Source: Rubrivivax rivuli | Lineage (GTDB): Bacteria > Pseudomonadota > Gammaproteobacteria > Burkholderiales > Burkholderiaceae_C | NCBI RefSeq assembly: GCF_004016505.1 | Contig: NZ_SACR01000005.1 | Location: 124,001 to 188,000, forward strand | Direction: 5' to 3' | DNA length: 64,000 nt | Shown here: in pieces, positions 21,504 through 31,576 of the stretch | How the letters are laid out: each line of letters begins with the position of its first letter | How positions within the stretch are numbered: the stretch's first letter is position 1 | Program-made: the position numbers and the translations under genes | The notes under the pieces: generated by a model | Seen by the model: only the letters and a program-made list of their open reading frames with translations | What the model was told of the DNA's origin: nothing | Database searches by the model: none

Positions 21504-24500
21504 ATGAACGCACCGCTGCCCTTGTCTGCGCCCCTGCACGCCGCCCCGGCGGGCCTGCCCCAAGACGGTGAGGCATCGGTGGCGGGTGCCGCCCGCCTGC
21601 GCGAGATTCCTTACAACTACACCTCGTTCTCCGACCGCGAGATCGTGCTGCGGCTGCTCGGCACGCGCGCCTGGGAGATCCTGAACCTGCTGCGGCAAGA
21701 GCGCCGCACCGGCCGCAGCGCACGCATGCTCTACGAGGTGCTGGGCGACATCTGGGTGGTGCAGCGCAACCCGTACCTCGAAGACGACCTGCTCGACAAC
21801 CCCAAGCGCCGCGCGATGCTGATCGAGGCGCTGAACCACCGCCTGACCGAAGTGGCCAAGCGCCGCGATGCCGCGGCCTCGGCCGCTGGCGCTGACAGCG
21901 ACCCGCAGCGCGATGCCTTGGTGGGCGAGCTGCTCACCGCCGCCCGCGGTGCGGTGGAGGCCTTCGCCGCGCACTTCCGTGCCGTGTGGGACCTGCGCAA
22001 GGCCACGCGCCGCGCCCTGGGCCGCGCCACGGCCAAGGACAACATCAAGTTCGACGGCCTCTCGCGCGTCAGCCACGTGACCGACGCCACCGACTGGCGC
22101 GTGGAGTACCCCTTCGTCGTGCTGACGCCCGACACCGAGGCCGAGATGGCAGCGCTGGTGAAGGGCTGCATCGAGCTGGGCCTGACCATCATCCCGCGCG
22201 GCGGCGGCACCGGCTACAACGGTGGCGCCGTGCCCTTGACGTGGAAGAGCGCGGTCATCAACACCGAGAAGCTCGAAGCCCTGGGCGCGGTGGAGATGAA
22301 GCTGCTGCCGGGCCTGCGCGAGCCGGTGGCCACCATCACCAGCGAGGCCGGTGTCGTCACGCAGCGCGTGGCCGATGCGGCCGAGAAGGCCGGCTTCGTG
22401 TTCGCGGTGGACCCCACCAGCGCCGAGGCCAGCTGCATCGGCGGCAACATCGCCATGAACGCCGGCGGCAAGAAGGCCGTGCTGTGGGGCACCGCGCTCG
22501 ACAACCTCGCCAGCTGGCGCATGGTGACGCCGCAGGCGCAGTGGCTGGAGGTCACTCGGCTGAACCACAACCTCGGCAAGATCCACGATGCCGAGGTGGC
22601 CAGCTTCGAGCTGAAGTACTTCGACGCCAGCGGCCAGGTGCTGCAGCGCACCGAGCGGCTGGACATCCCCGGCCGCGTCTTCCGCAAGGAAGGCCTGGGC
22701 AAGGACGTCACCGACAAGTTCCTCGCCGGCTTGCCGGGCATCCAGAAGGAAGGCTGCGACGGCCTCATCACCAGCGCGCGCTGGGTGCTGCACCGCATGC
22801 CGGCGCACACGCGCACCGTGTGCCTGGAGTTCTTTGGCAACCCGAAGGACGCGGTGCCGAGCATCGTCGAGATCAAGGACTACCTCTTCGGCCTGAAGGA
22901 CCAGGGGGTCCTGCTCGCGGGCCTGGAGCACCTGGACGACCGCTACCTCAAGGCCGTGGGCTACGCCACCAAGAGCAAGCGCGCGCTGCAGGGCAGCGGT
23001 TTGCCGAAGATGGTGCTGATCGGCGACATCGTCGGCGACGACGACAACGCCGTGGCGCGCGCCGCCAGCGAGGTGGTGCGCATCGCCAACTCGCGCGGCG
23101 GCGAGGGCTTCACGGCCGTGAGCGCCGATGCCCGCAAGAAGTTCTGGCTCGACCGCAAGCGCACGGCGGCCATCGCCAAGCACACCAACGCCTTCAAGAT
23201 CAACGAAGACGTGGTGATCCCGCTGCCGCGCATGGGCGAGTACACCGAGGGCGTGGAGCGCATCAACGTTGAGCTCAGCCTGCGCAACAAGCTGGAGCTG
23301 GTGGGGGCGCTGCAGAACTTCTTCCAGCGTGGCGCGCTGCCGCTGGGAAGAAGCGACGATGCCGGCGAGATCCCCGGCGCCGAGCTGCTCGAAGACCGCG
23401 TGCAGCAGGCCCTGGCGCTGCTGGCCGAGGTGCGTGCGCTGTGGCAGCACTGGCTGGATGAACTGGACGTGGTGCAGGGCGAGGGCAGCGGCGCCGAGGG
23501 CCAGACCTGCTTCCAGATGCTGCAGGACTGGCGCTGGCGCGCGAGCTGGAAGACGCAGATCCTGAAGCCGCTGCAGGCGCTGTTCGCGGGCGATGCCTTC
23601 AAGCCGCTGCTCGACGAATGCCGCCGCCTCCACAAAGACGTGCTGCGCGGCCGCGTGTGGATCGCGCTGCACATGCACGCCGGCGACGGCAACGTGCACA
23701 CCAACATCCCCGTCAACAGCGACAACTACGCGATGCTGCAGACGGCCCACGAGGCCGTGGCGCGCGTGATGGCGCTGGCGCGGCGCCTGGGCGGTGTGAT
23801 CAGCGGCGAGCACGGCATCGGCATCACCAAGCTCGAGTTCCTGAGCGACGACGAGTTGGCGCCCTTTGCCGACTACAAGCAGCGTGTGGACCCGGAAGGC
23901 CGCTTCAACCGCGGCAAGCTGCTGCGCCTGCCCGGCGGCGAGGCCGACATCGCCGGCGGCGCACCGCGCCGCGCCGACCTGAGCGCGGCTTACACGCCCA
24001 GCTTCGGGCTGATGGGGCACGAGTCGCTGATCATGCAGCAGAGCGACATCGGCGCCATCAGCGAGAGCATCAAGGACTGCCTGCGCTGCGGCAAGTGCAA
24101 GCCGGTCTGCGCCACGCACGTGCCGCGCGCCAACCTGCTGTACAGCCCGCGCAACAAGATCCTGGCGACTTCGCTGTTGATCGAGGCCTTCCTCTACGAG
24201 GAGCAGACGCGCCGCGGCGTCAGCGTCAAGCACTGGGAAGACTTCGAGGACGTCTCCGACCACTGCACGGTGTGCCACAAGTGCGAGAGCCCGTGCCCGG
24301 TGAAGATCGACTTCGGCGACGTCACCATGGCCATGCGCAACCTGCTGCGCAAGATGGGCAAGCAGAGCTTCCGGCCCGGCAAGGCCGCGGCCATGACCTT
24401 CCTGAACGCGACCAACCCGCAGACCATCAAGTTCATGCGCAGCGCGATGGTCGACGTGGGCTTCAAGGCCCAGCGTTTCATGAACGGCCTGCTCAAGCCG

Positions 24501-25514
24501 CTGGCGCGCCAGCAGACCTCGGCGCCGCCGGCCACGCTGGGCCGCGCACCGATCAAGGAACAGGTCATCCACTTCATCAACAAGAAGATGCCCGGCGGCC
24601 TGCCCAAGCGCAGCGCGCGCGCCTTGCTCGACATCGAGGACAAGGACTACGTGCCCATCATCCGCAACCCGGCCGCCACCACGGCCGAGACGGAGGCCGT
24701 GTTCTATTTCCCGGGCTGCGGCAGTGAACGTTTGTTCAGCCAGGTGGGCCTGGCCACGCAGGCCATGCTGTGGCACGCCGGCGTGCAGACGGTGCTGCCG
24801 CCCGGCTACCTGTGCTGCGGCTACCCGCAGCGCGGTGCGGGCCAGGCCGACAAGGCCGAGAAGCTGATCACCGACAACCGCGTGCTCTTCCACCGCGTGG
24901 CCAACACGCTGAACTACCTGGACATCAAGACCGTGGTGGTGAGCTGCGGCACCTGCTACGACCAGCTGCAGGGCTACAAGTTCGAGGAGATCTTCCCCGG
25001 CTGCCGCATCGTCGACATCCACGAATACCTGCTGGAAAAGGGCATCACGCTGAACGCCGACCAGCAGGCCGGCTACCTCTACCACGACCCCTGCCACAGC
25101 CCCATGAAGCAGCAGGAGCCGATGAAGACGGTGAAGGCGTTGGTGGGCCCGAACGTGCTCAAGAACGAGCGCTGCTGCGGCGAGAGCGGCACGCTGGGCG
25201 TGACGCGGCCGGACATCAGCACGCAGGTGCGCTTCCGCAAGGAAGAAGAGCTGAAGAAGGGCGAGACCGCGCTGCGCGAGATGATGGCGGCCACGCCAGG
25301 GCTCAGCACGGCGGCGCAGGCCAACGTGAAGATCCTCACCAGTTGCCCGAGCTGCCTGCAGGGCCTGAAGCGTTATGAAGACGACATGAACAGCGGCCTG
25401 CTGGAGGCCGACTACATCGTCGTCGAGATGGCGCGCCTGATGCTGGGCGAAGACTGGCTACAGGCCTACGTGGCCAAGGCCAATGCCGGCGGCATCGAAC
25501 GCGTGCTGGTCTAA
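21504..25514 (+). CDS. Large FAD-binding and Fe-S oxidoreductase (DUF3683, D-lactate dehydrogenase-like)
   Basis: A 1336-residue fusion protein. The order is an N-terminal DUF3683 region ([21 protein letters not shown]), then a VAO-type FAD-binding domain ([14 protein letters not shown], near residue 230). A FAD-oxidase C-terminal domain follows with [12 protein letters not shown] and [10 protein letters not shown]. Next come two ferredoxin-type clusters ([11 protein letters not shown] and [11 protein letters not shown]) and two CCG domains (FPGCG...CCGYP and HDPCHS...CCGESG). It probably oxidises a 2-hydroxyacid such as D-lactate at the membrane and passes electrons to quinone. ATG 21504 fits the family start. 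Confidence 0.93.
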   Translation: MNAPLPLSAPLHAAPAGLPQDGEASVAGAARLREIPYNYTSFSDREIVLRLLGTRAWEILNLLRQERRTGRSARMLYEVLGDIWVVQRNPYLEDDLLDNPKRRAMLIEALNHRLTEVAKRRDAAASAAGADSDPQRDALVGELLTAARGAVEAFAAHFRAVWDLRKATRRALGRATAKDNIKFDGLSRVSHVTDATDWRVEYPFVVLTPDTEAEMAALVKGCIELGLTIIPRGGGTGYNGGAVPLTWKSAVINTEKLEALGAVEMKLLPGLREPVATITSEAGVVTQRVADAAEKAGFVFAVDPTSAEASCIGGNIAMNAGGKKAVLWGTALDNLASWRMVTPQAQWLEVTRLNHNLGKIHDAEVASFELKYFDASGQVLQRTERLDIPGRVFRKEGLGKDVTDKFLAGLPGIQKEGCDGLITSARWVLHRMPAHTRTVCLEFFGNPKDAVPSIVEIKDYLFGLKDQGVLLAGLEHLDDRYLKAVGYATKSKRALQGSGLPKMVLIGDIVGDDDNAVARAASEVVRIANSRGGEGFTAVSADARKKFWLDRKRTAAIAKHTNAFKINEDVVIPLPRMGEYTEGVERINVELSLRNKLELVGALQNFFQRGALPLGRSDDAGEIPGAELLEDRVQQALALLAEVRALWQHWLDELDVVQGEGSGAEGQTCFQMLQDWRWRASWKTQILKPLQALFAGDAFKPLLDECRRLHKDVLRGRVWIALHMHAGDGNVHTNIPVNSDNYAMLQTAHEAVARVMALARRLGGVISGEHGIGITKLEFLSDDELAPFADYKQRVDPEGRFNRGKLLRLPGGEADIAGGAPRRADLSAAYTPSFGLMGHESLIMQQSDIGAISESIKDCLRCGKCKPVCATHVPRANLLYSPRNKILATSLLIEAFLYEEQTRRGVSVKHWEDFEDVSDHCTVCHKCESPCPVKIDFGDVTMAMRNLLRKMGKQSFRPGKAAAMTFLNATNPQTIKFMRSAMVDVGFKAQRFMNGLLKPLARQQTSAPPATLGRAPIKEQVIHFINKKMPGGLPKRSARALLDIEDKDYVPIIRNPAATTAETEAVFYFPGCGSERLFSQVGLATQAMLWHAGVQTVLPPGYLCCGYPQRGAGQADKAEKLITDNRVLFHRVANTLNYLDIKTVVVSCGTCYDQLQGYKFEEIFPGCRIVDIHEYLLEKGITLNADQQAGYLYHDPCHSPMKQQEPMKTVKALVGPNVLKNERCCGESGTLGVTRPDISTQVRFRKEEELKKGETALREMMAATPGLSTAAQANVKILTSCPSCLQGLKRYEDDMNSGLLEADYIVVEMARLMLGEDWLQAYVAKANAGGIERVLV

Positions 25515-25521
25515 TCGACGC

Positions 25522-25929
25522 ATGAGCAGTACCAGCCCCCAGCCCACCCACCTGACCCTGCACCAGACCTCGCGCGTGCTGGAGGTGGGCTTCGACGACG
25601 GCTGCACCTTCCGCCTGCCCTTCGAGCTGCTGCGCGTGTACTCGCCCTCGGCCGAGGTGCAGGGCCACGGCCCCGGCCAGGAAGTGCTGCAGACCGGCAA
25701 GCGCGAAGTGAACATCGTCGACATCAGCACCGTGGGCCACTACGCGGTGAAGCCGGTGTTCAGCGACGGCCACGACAGCGGCCTGTTCAGCTGGACCTAC
25801 CTCTACCAGCTGGGCGCTGAGCAAGACCAGCGCTGGGCCGACTACGAGGCGCGCCTGAAGGCCGCCGGCGTCGACCGCGACGCACCCATGCCTGGCAAGG
25901 CTGGCGGCAGCGCCTGCAGCAGCCACTGA
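25522..25929 (+). CDS. DUF971 family protein
   Basis: A 135-residue protein of the DUF971 (gamma-butyrobetaine hydroxylase N-terminal-like) family. It has the typical core [31 protein letters not shown] split by strands, then [22 protein letters not shown]. Relatives carry a zinc site or take part in Fe-S protein maturation. Starting seven bases after the FAD oxidoreductase stop and 17 bp before ubiE, it belongs to the conserved Burkholderiales neighbourhood leading into ubiquinone synthesis. Its precise job is not established. Confidence 0.9.
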   Translation: MSSTSPQPTHLTLHQTSRVLEVGFDDGCTFRLPFELLRVYSPSAEVQGHGPGQEVLQTGKREVNIVDISTVGHYAVKPVFSDGHDSGLFSWTYLYQLGAEQDQRWADYEARLKAAGVDRDAPMPGKAGGSACSSH

Positions 25930-25946
25930 ACCTGAAGAGCACAGCC

Positions 25947-26678
25947 ATGGCGCAGACCCACTTCGGTTACCAGACGGTCGACGAGACCGAAAAGGCCCGC
26001 CACGTTCGCGGTGTGTTCGACTCGGTCGCCTCCAAGTACGACCTGATGAACGACGTGCTCTCGATGGGCCTGCACCGCGCCTGGAAGGCCTACACGGTGG
26101 CCGTGGCCGCCGTGCGCCCGGGCATGCAGGTGCTCGACATCGCCGGTGGCACGGGCGATCTGGCGCGCGCCTTCGCCAAGGCTGCGGGGCCCACGGGCCG
26201 CGTGGTGCTGACCGACATCAACGAAGCCATGCTGCGCGTGGGCCGCGACCGGCTGCTCGATGAAGGCCTGGTGCTGCCCACGGCCGCCTGCGACGCCGAG
26301 CACCTGCCCTTCGCGAACGAGAGCTTCGACCTGGTGAGCGTGGCCTTCGGCCTGCGCAACATGACCCACAAAGACCGCGCGCTGGCCGAGATGGCCCGCG
26401 TGCTCAAGCCCGGCGGCCGGCTGCTGGTGCTTGAGTTCAGCAAGCCCGCGCCGCTGCTGCAGAAGCCCTACGACTGGTACTCGTTCAGCTTCATGCCCCT
26501 GATGGGCAAGCTGGTGGCGAAGGACGAGCAGAGCTACCGGTATCTGGCCGAGAGCATCCGCATGCACCCTGACCAGGCCACGCTCAAGGGCCTGATGAAG
26601 GATGCAGGCTTCGGCCATGTCGACGTGCACAACCTGGCCGGCGGCATCGTCGCGCTGCACGCGGGCATCAAGTGCTGA
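25947..26678 (+). CDS. ubiE: Demethylmenaquinol/2-methoxy-6-polyprenyl-benzoquinol methyltransferase UbiE
   Basis: A 243-residue class I SAM methyltransferase that adds the C-methyl group in ubiquinone synthesis. It has the UbiE opening [31 protein letters not shown] (read in parts), motif [12 protein letters not shown] near residue 68, and [16 protein letters not shown]. Length and start are standard. It overlaps the Tim44-like gene. In related genomes ubiJ and ubiB usually lie just downstream; here they are 31 kb away, beyond the exopolysaccharide locus. Confidence 0.97.
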   Translation: MAQTHFGYQTVDETEKARHVRGVFDSVASKYDLMNDVLSMGLHRAWKAYTVAVAAVRPGMQVLDIAGGTGDLARAFAKAAGPTGRVVLTDINEAMLRVGRDRLLDEGLVLPTAACDAEHLPFANESFDLVSVAFGLRNMTHKDRALAEMARVLKPGGRLLVLEFSKPAPLLQKPYDWYSFSFMPLMGKLVAKDEQSYRYLAESIRMHPDQATLKGLMKDAGFGHVDVHNLAGGIVALHAGIKC

Positions 26679-27118
26679 ACCGGCTGCGGCGCCTCAAGAG
26701 CGCTGCGCCTTGGCGGCGGGCGCGGGCCGCGCAGCGGGAAGCGCGTGCGCGGCAAACGCAGGTCGACGAACTGCTGCAGTTGGCCCGCCTGAGCTTCGTG
26801 CGGCTGCAGCTGGCCTGGGACACCGCCGATCTCCACGCCCTGGGCGAACTGGCCACCCGCCAGCTCCTGGACGAGTTGCGCGATCAACTCGCGCAACGCG
26901 GCCCCGGGCCCAACCACACCGAGGTGCTGCAGTTGCAGGCCCGCCTGCTCTCGCTGGACGACCTGCATGAAGCCATGCTGGCCAGTGTGGAGTTCACCGG
27001 CCTGATACGCGAGCACCAGGCCCACGAGGCCGCGCCCTTCCGCGAGCTGTGGATGCTGGCCAACGTGAAGGCGGCCGGGCCAGGCTGGAAGCTGGCCCGG
27101 GTGCAGTCGCTTTCCTGA
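26672..27118 (+). CDS. Short Tim44-like domain protein
   Basis: A 148-residue protein beginning at GTG 26672, overlapping the ubiE stop. From about residue 30 it matches the Tim44-like domain: [21 protein letters not shown], then [20 protein letters not shown], and a later strand region ending LARVQSLS. In related bacteria the gene beside ubiE encodes about 300 residues with N-terminal membrane helices; here the N-terminal half is replaced by a short basic stretch ([17 protein letters not shown]). It may be a natural short form, or the remnant of a gene trimmed when the neighbouring locus arrived. Function is unknown. Confidence 0.75.
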   Translation: MLNRLRRLKSAAPWRRARAAQREARARQTQVDELLQLARLSFVRLQLAWDTADLHALGELATRQLLDELRDQLAQRGPGPNHTEVLQLQARLLSLDDLHEAMLASVEFTGLIREHQAHEAAPFRELWMLANVKAAGPGWKLARVQSLS

Positions 27119-27373
27119 GGTCGCCGTGGCCCGCGCCACGCACCGCCGGTCCGTTGCGAAAAGGTCGTTCCCGGTGACCGCGCGCGACGTGAACTTGTGC
27201 CATCCGAGGGCCCCGTACAGGGGGTCTCCCAGGCCCATTTTCCGCAGGGGGCAGCGGTTACACTGGCCCGCTTTTCGAGGGGTCGCACCGGCCGCTCGAT
27301 GCCGGGCAGGCTGCCTGAGAACGCCCCCCGACCCTTGGGCGGGCGGCGTCCGCAACACCCAAGGACAGATCGC
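27119..27373 (+). promoter_or_regulatory. Leader region of the plus-strand exopolysaccharide operon
   Basis: This 255-bp stretch precedes epsD and must carry the promoter of the 14.5-kb operon. A TACACT hexamer at 27259-27264 is a possible -10, without a good -35. I see no sigma54-type TGGCAC-N5-TTGC element. GC-rich inverted repeats near 27325-27350 (CGCCCCCC against GGGCGGGCGG) could give a leader hairpin. Confidence 0.35.
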
Positions 27374-28339
27374 ATGAGGCTGAAGATGTTCAAGACCCCC
27401 TCGCTGGCCCAGCGCGGCACCCGCGTGCTCGCCCTCACCCTGCTCGCCAGTGCCGCCGTGATGGTGGCCGGTTGCGGCGAGAAGAAGGACAAGGCCGCCA
27501 GCCAGACGGCGGCCAAGGTGAACAAGGACGAGATCACCGTCCACCAGATCAACTTCGTGCTGCAGCAGCAGCGGGGCCTCAAGCCCGAGCAGGCCGATGC
27601 CGCCAGCCGCCAGATCCTCGAGCGCCTGGTCGACCAGCAGCTCACGCTGCAGAAGGGCGAAGACCAGAAGATCGACCGCGACCCGCGCGTGGTGCAGCAG
27701 CTGGAGGCGGCGCGCCGCGAGATCCTGTCCCGTGCCTACCTCGAGAAGGTTGGCGAAGCCGCGCCCAAGCCCACGCCCGAGGAAATCAAGAAGTACTACG
27801 ACGAGAAGCCTGCGCTCTTCCGCGAGCGTCGCATCTACAGCATCCAGGAGATCACCATCGAGGCCCGCCCCGAACAGGTGAACGAGTTGCGCGAGCAACT
27901 CGCCGGTGCGAAGAACATCAACGAGTTCGTCGAGTACCTCAAGGCCAAGGAATACCGCTTCAACGGCAACCAGGCGGTGCGTGCGGCCGAGCAGCTGCCT
28001 CTGAACAGCCTGGACACCTTCGCCCGCATGAAGGACGGCCAGGCCATGCTCGTGCCGGGCGCCAATGGCGTGCAGGTGATCGTGCTGGCCGGTTCGCGCA
28101 ACCAGCCCGTGGGCGAAGACCAGGCCCGCCCGGCCATCGAGGCCTACCTGCTCAACGAGCGCAAGCGCAAGCTGGTCGAAGACGAGCTCAAGGCCCTGCG
28201 TGCCGCTGCCAAGATCGAGTACGTCGGCAAGTTCGCCGAAGCGGCCGCCTCGGCGCCTGCCGGTGCCGCGCCGGCAGCCCCTGCGGCCAGCACCGGCCTG
28301 TCGGCCACCGACATCTCCAAGGGCATGGGCCTGAAGTGA
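27374..28339 (+). CDS. epsD: EpsD-type exopolysaccharide lipoprotein with peptidyl-prolyl isomerase fold
   Basis: A 321-residue predicted lipoprotein. A lipobox with Cys34 (VAGC) follows a hydrophobic stretch. The body has SurA-like N-terminal helices (ITVHQINFVLQQQ, ILERLVDQQLTLQKGE) and a parvulin-like segment (RRIYSIQEITIEARP to VIVLAGS). This is the EpsD family of exosortase-linked exopolysaccharide loci, a periplasmic folding or assembly factor. It is the first gene of the plus-strand operon; its stop overlaps the epsE start. ATG 27374 gives a proper signal sequence, unlike the longer open frame. Confidence 0.9.
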   Translation: MRLKMFKTPSLAQRGTRVLALTLLASAAVMVAGCGEKKDKAASQTAAKVNKDEITVHQINFVLQQQRGLKPEQADAASRQILERLVDQQLTLQKGEDQKIDRDPRVVQQLEAARREILSRAYLEKVGEAAPKPTPEEIKKYYDEKPALFRERRIYSIQEITIEARPEQVNELREQLAGAKNINEFVEYLKAKEYRFNGNQAVRAAEQLPLNSLDTFARMKDGQAMLVPGANGVQVIVLAGSRNQPVGEDQARPAIEAYLLNERKRKLVEDELKALRAAAKIEYVGKFAEAAASAPAGAAPAAPAASTGLSATDISKGMGLK

Positions 28340-29181
28340 TGAAGCCTGCCCTGATGAAGCGGCTGGCCGGCCTGGCCTTCGGCGTTGCGGCGCTGCTGGC
28401 GTGGGCCCCTGCAGCGCTGGCGCAGCCCGCGCCGGCCCCGGCCGCAGCACCTGCCGCCGAGTACCGCATCGGCCCGGGCGACGTGCTGCGCGTGGTGGTC
28501 TACCAGAACCCCGACCTGCAGCTGGAAACGCGCGTCACCGATGCAGGTCTCGTCAGCTACCCGCTGCTGGGCAGCCTGCGGGTGTCCGGGCTCACCATCA
28601 ACGATCTCGAGCGGCTCATCGCCGATGGCCTGCGCAACGGCAACTTCGTGCGCCAGCCCCAGGTGACGGTGGCTCTGCTGCAGGTGCGCGCGCACCAGGT
28701 GAGCGTGCTGGGCCAGGTCAACCGCCCCGGCCGCTACCCGCTGGAAACGGCCAACATGCGCCTGACGGAAGTGCTGGCCACGGCTGGCGGCGTGGCGCCT
28801 TCGGGCTCCGACCTCGTGGTGCTCAGCGGCCAGCGCGAAGGCAAGCCCTTCCGCGCCGAGATCGACCTGCCGACGCTGTTCGCAGCGGCCGGCGGCGAGA
28901 AAGACCTGCCGGTGCTCAACGGCGACACCGTGTGGGTCGACCGTCAGCCCATCGTCTACATCTACGGCGAAGTGCAGCGCCCGGGCCCGATGCGCCTTGA
29001 GCGCGAGATGACGCTGTTGCAGGCGCTGGCCACCGGCGGCGGCCTGACCCTGCGCGGCACCGAGAAGGGCGTGCGCGTGCACCGCAAGTCTGCCGACGGC
29101 AGCGTGACGGTGCTCACGCCCGGCATGACCGACAAGCTGCGCGAGGGCGATGTCGTCTTCGTCCGCGAGAGCCTGTTCTGA
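28339..29181 (+). CDS. epsE: EpsE polysaccharide export protein (Wza-like)
   Basis: A 280-residue periplasmic/outer-membrane export protein. A signal peptide (LAGLAFGVAALLAWAPAALAQ) is followed by the poly-export domain YRIGPGDVLRVVVYQNPDL, then two SLBB domains (VLGQVNRPGRYPL and IYGEVQRPGPMRL). Such proteins form the outer-membrane channel for the finished polymer. There is no lipobox Cys, so it is not a lipoprotein like E. coli Wza. ATG 28339 shares one base with the epsD stop. Confidence 0.94.
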   Translation: MKPALMKRLAGLAFGVAALLAWAPAALAQPAPAPAAAPAAEYRIGPGDVLRVVVYQNPDLQLETRVTDAGLVSYPLLGSLRVSGLTINDLERLIADGLRNGNFVRQPQVTVALLQVRAHQVSVLGQVNRPGRYPLETANMRLTEVLATAGGVAPSGSDLVVLSGQREGKPFRAEIDLPTLFAAAGGEKDLPVLNGDTVWVDRQPIVYIYGEVQRPGPMRLEREMTLLQALATGGGLTLRGTEKGVRVHRKSADGSVTVLTPGMTDKLREGDVVFVRESLF

Positions 29182-29200
29182 TTCCCCACGGAGTGCTTGC

Positions 29201-30631
29201 ATGACCTTCGGTCAGTTCCTTGCCATCCTGCGCGCGCGCTGGGTGGTTGCCGTGGCGGTGCTGGCTGTCACGGTGCTGGGCACCTTGGCAGTGAACCTGC
29301 TGATGCCCAAGCAGTACAAGGCCACGGCCAGCGTCGTGGCCGACTTCAAGCCCGATCCGCTCTCGGCCGTGATGCTGGGCGGGATGCAGTCGCCGGCCTT
29401 CATGGCCACCCAGGTCGACATCATCAAGAGCGACCGCGTCGCGCAGCGCGTGGTGCGCAACCTCAAGCTCAACGAGAACCCGCAGATCCGCCAGCAATGG
29501 CAGGACGAGACCGGTGGCCAGGGCAGCATCGAGAGCTGGCTGGGCACGGTGTTCCAGCGCCAGATGGAAGTGCTGCCCTCGCGCGAGAGCAGCGTCATCG
29601 AGATCAGCTACCTGGCGCCCGACCCGCGGTTTGCCGCGGCCCTGGCCAACGCCTTCGTTGCGGCCTACACCGACACGGCCATCGACCTGCGTGTCGACCC
29701 CGCGCGCCGCTACTCCAGCTTCTTCGAGGGCCGCGCCAAAGAGGCGCGCGAGGCCCTGGAGGCCGCGCAGACCAAGCTCAGCACCTTCCAGCGCGAGAAG
29801 GGCATCGTTGCCAGCGACGAGCGCCTGGATGTCGAGAACGCACGCCTGAACGAGCTGTCGAGCCAGCTCACGCAGGTGCAGGCGATCTCTGCCGAGTCGG
29901 GCAGCCGCCAGGCCCAGGCGCAATCGGGCCAGGGCGAGCGCATGGCCGAGGTGCTGAACAACGCCCTGGTGGGCGGCCTGAAGGCCGAGCTCTCGCGCAG
30001 CGAGGCCCGCCTGCAGGAACTGAACACGCGCCTGGGCGACAACCACCCCGCGGTGCAGGAGTCGCGCGCGAACATCGCCGAGCTGCGCCAGCGCCTTGAA
30101 GCCGAGACCCGCAAGGTCACCAGCAGCGTGGGCGTGGGCAACAACATCAACCGCCAGCGCGAAAGCGAGATCCGCCGCTCGCTCGATGCGCAGCGTGCCA
30201 AGGTGCTGCAACTCAAGCAGGTGCGCGACGAGGGCATGGTGCTGCTGCGGGAGGTCGACAACGCCCAGCGCACCTACGACGCCATCCTGCAGCGCCTGAC
30301 GCAGACCAGCCTGGAGGGCCAGGCCACGCAGAGCAACATCAACCCGCTGTCGCAGGCCGAAGTGCCGCTGTACCCGGCCTCTCCGCGTGTGGTGCTGAAC
30401 ACCGCCATCGCCGCCTTTGCGGGCCTGCTGCTCGCCGTGGGTGCCGCGCTGGTGCTCGAACTGCTCGACCGCCGCCTGCGCACCGTCGACGACGTCGCCA
30501 CGGCGCTGGACCTGCCGGTCATTGGCGTGATGCCCGGGCCTGGCGCCAAGCTCGGTCTGCGCCGCCTTCAGGCCACCTTGACCCAAGAGCGCCTGCTGGC
30601 GCCCCTGCCTCCCCCCGGAAAGTCTGCGTGA
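29201..30631 (+). CDS. epsF: EpsF chain-length determinant protein (Wzz-type co-polymerase)
   Basis: A 476-residue inner-membrane protein with TM1 near the N-terminus (VVAVAVLAVTVLGTLAVNLL) and TM2 near residue 405 (VVLNTAIAAFAGLLLAVGAAL, one base-paired hairpin apart). Between them is a long periplasmic coiled coil (residues about 170-360) with a GNVR-like end (AQRTYDAILQRLTQ). It sets polymer length together with EpsG. ATG 29201 starts directly at the cytoplasmic lead-in MTFGQFLAILRARW. Its stop overlaps the epsG start (TGATG). Confidence 0.93.
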   Translation: MTFGQFLAILRARWVVAVAVLAVTVLGTLAVNLLMPKQYKATASVVADFKPDPLSAVMLGGMQSPAFMATQVDIIKSDRVAQRVVRNLKLNENPQIRQQWQDETGGQGSIESWLGTVFQRQMEVLPSRESSVIEISYLAPDPRFAAALANAFVAAYTDTAIDLRVDPARRYSSFFEGRAKEAREALEAAQTKLSTFQREKGIVASDERLDVENARLNELSSQLTQVQAISAESGSRQAQAQSGQGERMAEVLNNALVGGLKAELSRSEARLQELNTRLGDNHPAVQESRANIAELRQRLEAETRKVTSSVGVGNNINRQRESEIRRSLDAQRAKVLQLKQVRDEGMVLLREVDNAQRTYDAILQRLTQTSLEGQATQSNINPLSQAEVPLYPASPRVVLNTAIAAFAGLLLAVGAALVLELLDRRLRTVDDVATALDLPVIGVMPGPGAKLGLRRLQATLTQERLLAPLPPPGKSA

Positions 30632-31566
30632 TGGCCAAGTTCCGCGATAACGCCCCTGTCGACGCCGTGCTGGACGGACCCTTGCCCGGCGAGGGTGCCG
30701 CGCCCGACGTGGCGGCCGACCCGGCCAACGAACGATCCATCGGCGACATCCTGGCCGAACTGCGCCAGCTCAGCGCCGAGCAGGTGGAGAAGGTGCTGCA
30801 GCTGCAGCGCAAGGACGGCGTGCGCTTCGGCGAGGCGGCGGTGGCCCTGGGCCTGGCCAGCAAGGACGACGTGCTGTTCGCGCTGGCGCAGCAGTTCCAC
30901 TACCCCTATGCCTCGGAAGAGAAGCGCACGGTCAGCTCCGAGCTGGTGACATTGAACGAGCCCTTCTCGCCGCGTGCCGAGTACTTCCGCGCCTTGCGCA
31001 CCCAGCTGATGATGCGGGTGCTGGGCGACACCGATCAGCGCCGGGGCCAGGCCCTGGCGGTCATCAGCCCCGACAGTGGCGACGGCAAGACCTACTGTGC
31101 GGCCAACCTGGCCGTGTCGCTGGCCCAGCTGGGCGGGCGCACGCTGGTGGTCGATGCCGACATGCGCTCGCCGCGCCTGCACGAGGTCTTCAGCCTGTCC
31201 AACCGGGCGGGCCTGTCCAGCATCCTCTCCGGCCGCGCCGACAAGCAGGTCATCCAGCAGGTGCCTGCGGTGCCCAGCCTCTTCGTGCTGCCGGTGGGCA
31301 CGACCCCGCCGAACCCGCTGGAGCTGCTGGAGCGTCCCGCCTTCGGCCTGCTCATGCGCGAGCTGGCGGCCAAGTTCGACTACGTCATCGTCGACACCCC
31401 TGCCGCGGCGCTGGGCTCCGATGGCAGCGTGGTGGCCGCGCGCTGCGGCGCCGCGGTGGTCGTCGGCCGCCGTCACGCCAGCCGCCTGGCCAGCCTGCAG
31501 GAGCTGGTGGGCAGCCTCGCAGGCAGCCCGGCCAAGGTGGCCGGTGTGGTGATCAACGAGCACTGA
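30631..31566 (+). CDS. epsG: EpsG chain-length tyrosine-kinase-like ATPase with MshEN-like N-terminal domain
   Basis: A 311-residue BY-kinase-type ATPase. The C-terminal domain has Walker A (SPDSGDGKT, about residues 144-152) and Walker A' (VVDADMRSPRL), then VDTPAA for Walker B. Residues 35-95 resemble the MshEN domain, with RFGEAAVALGLASKDDV and FALAQQ fitting its c-di-GMP-binding pattern. The C-terminus ends VVINEH without the usual tyrosine cluster, so autophosphorylation may be absent or elsewhere. It works with EpsF to control polymerisation. Confidence 0.9.
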   Translation: MAKFRDNAPVDAVLDGPLPGEGAAPDVAADPANERSIGDILAELRQLSAEQVEKVLQLQRKDGVRFGEAAVALGLASKDDVLFALAQQFHYPYASEEKRTVSSELVTLNEPFSPRAEYFRALRTQLMMRVLGDTDQRRGQALAVISPDSGDGKTYCAANLAVSLAQLGGRTLVVDADMRSPRLHEVFSLSNRAGLSSILSGRADKQVIQQVPAVPSLFVLPVGTTPPNPLELLERPAFGLLMRELAAKFDYVIVDTPAAALGSDGSVVAARCGAAVVVGRRHASRLASLQELVGSLAGSPAKVAGVVINEH

Positions 31567-31576
31567 AGTTCCGCCC

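Noticed and set aside
21360..25097. Very long minus-strand open frame (1245 codons)
   Set aside because: It lies antisense to the FAD/Fe-S oxidoreductase, is rich in His, Gln, Arg and Ala as expected for high-GC antisense frames, and shows no domain.
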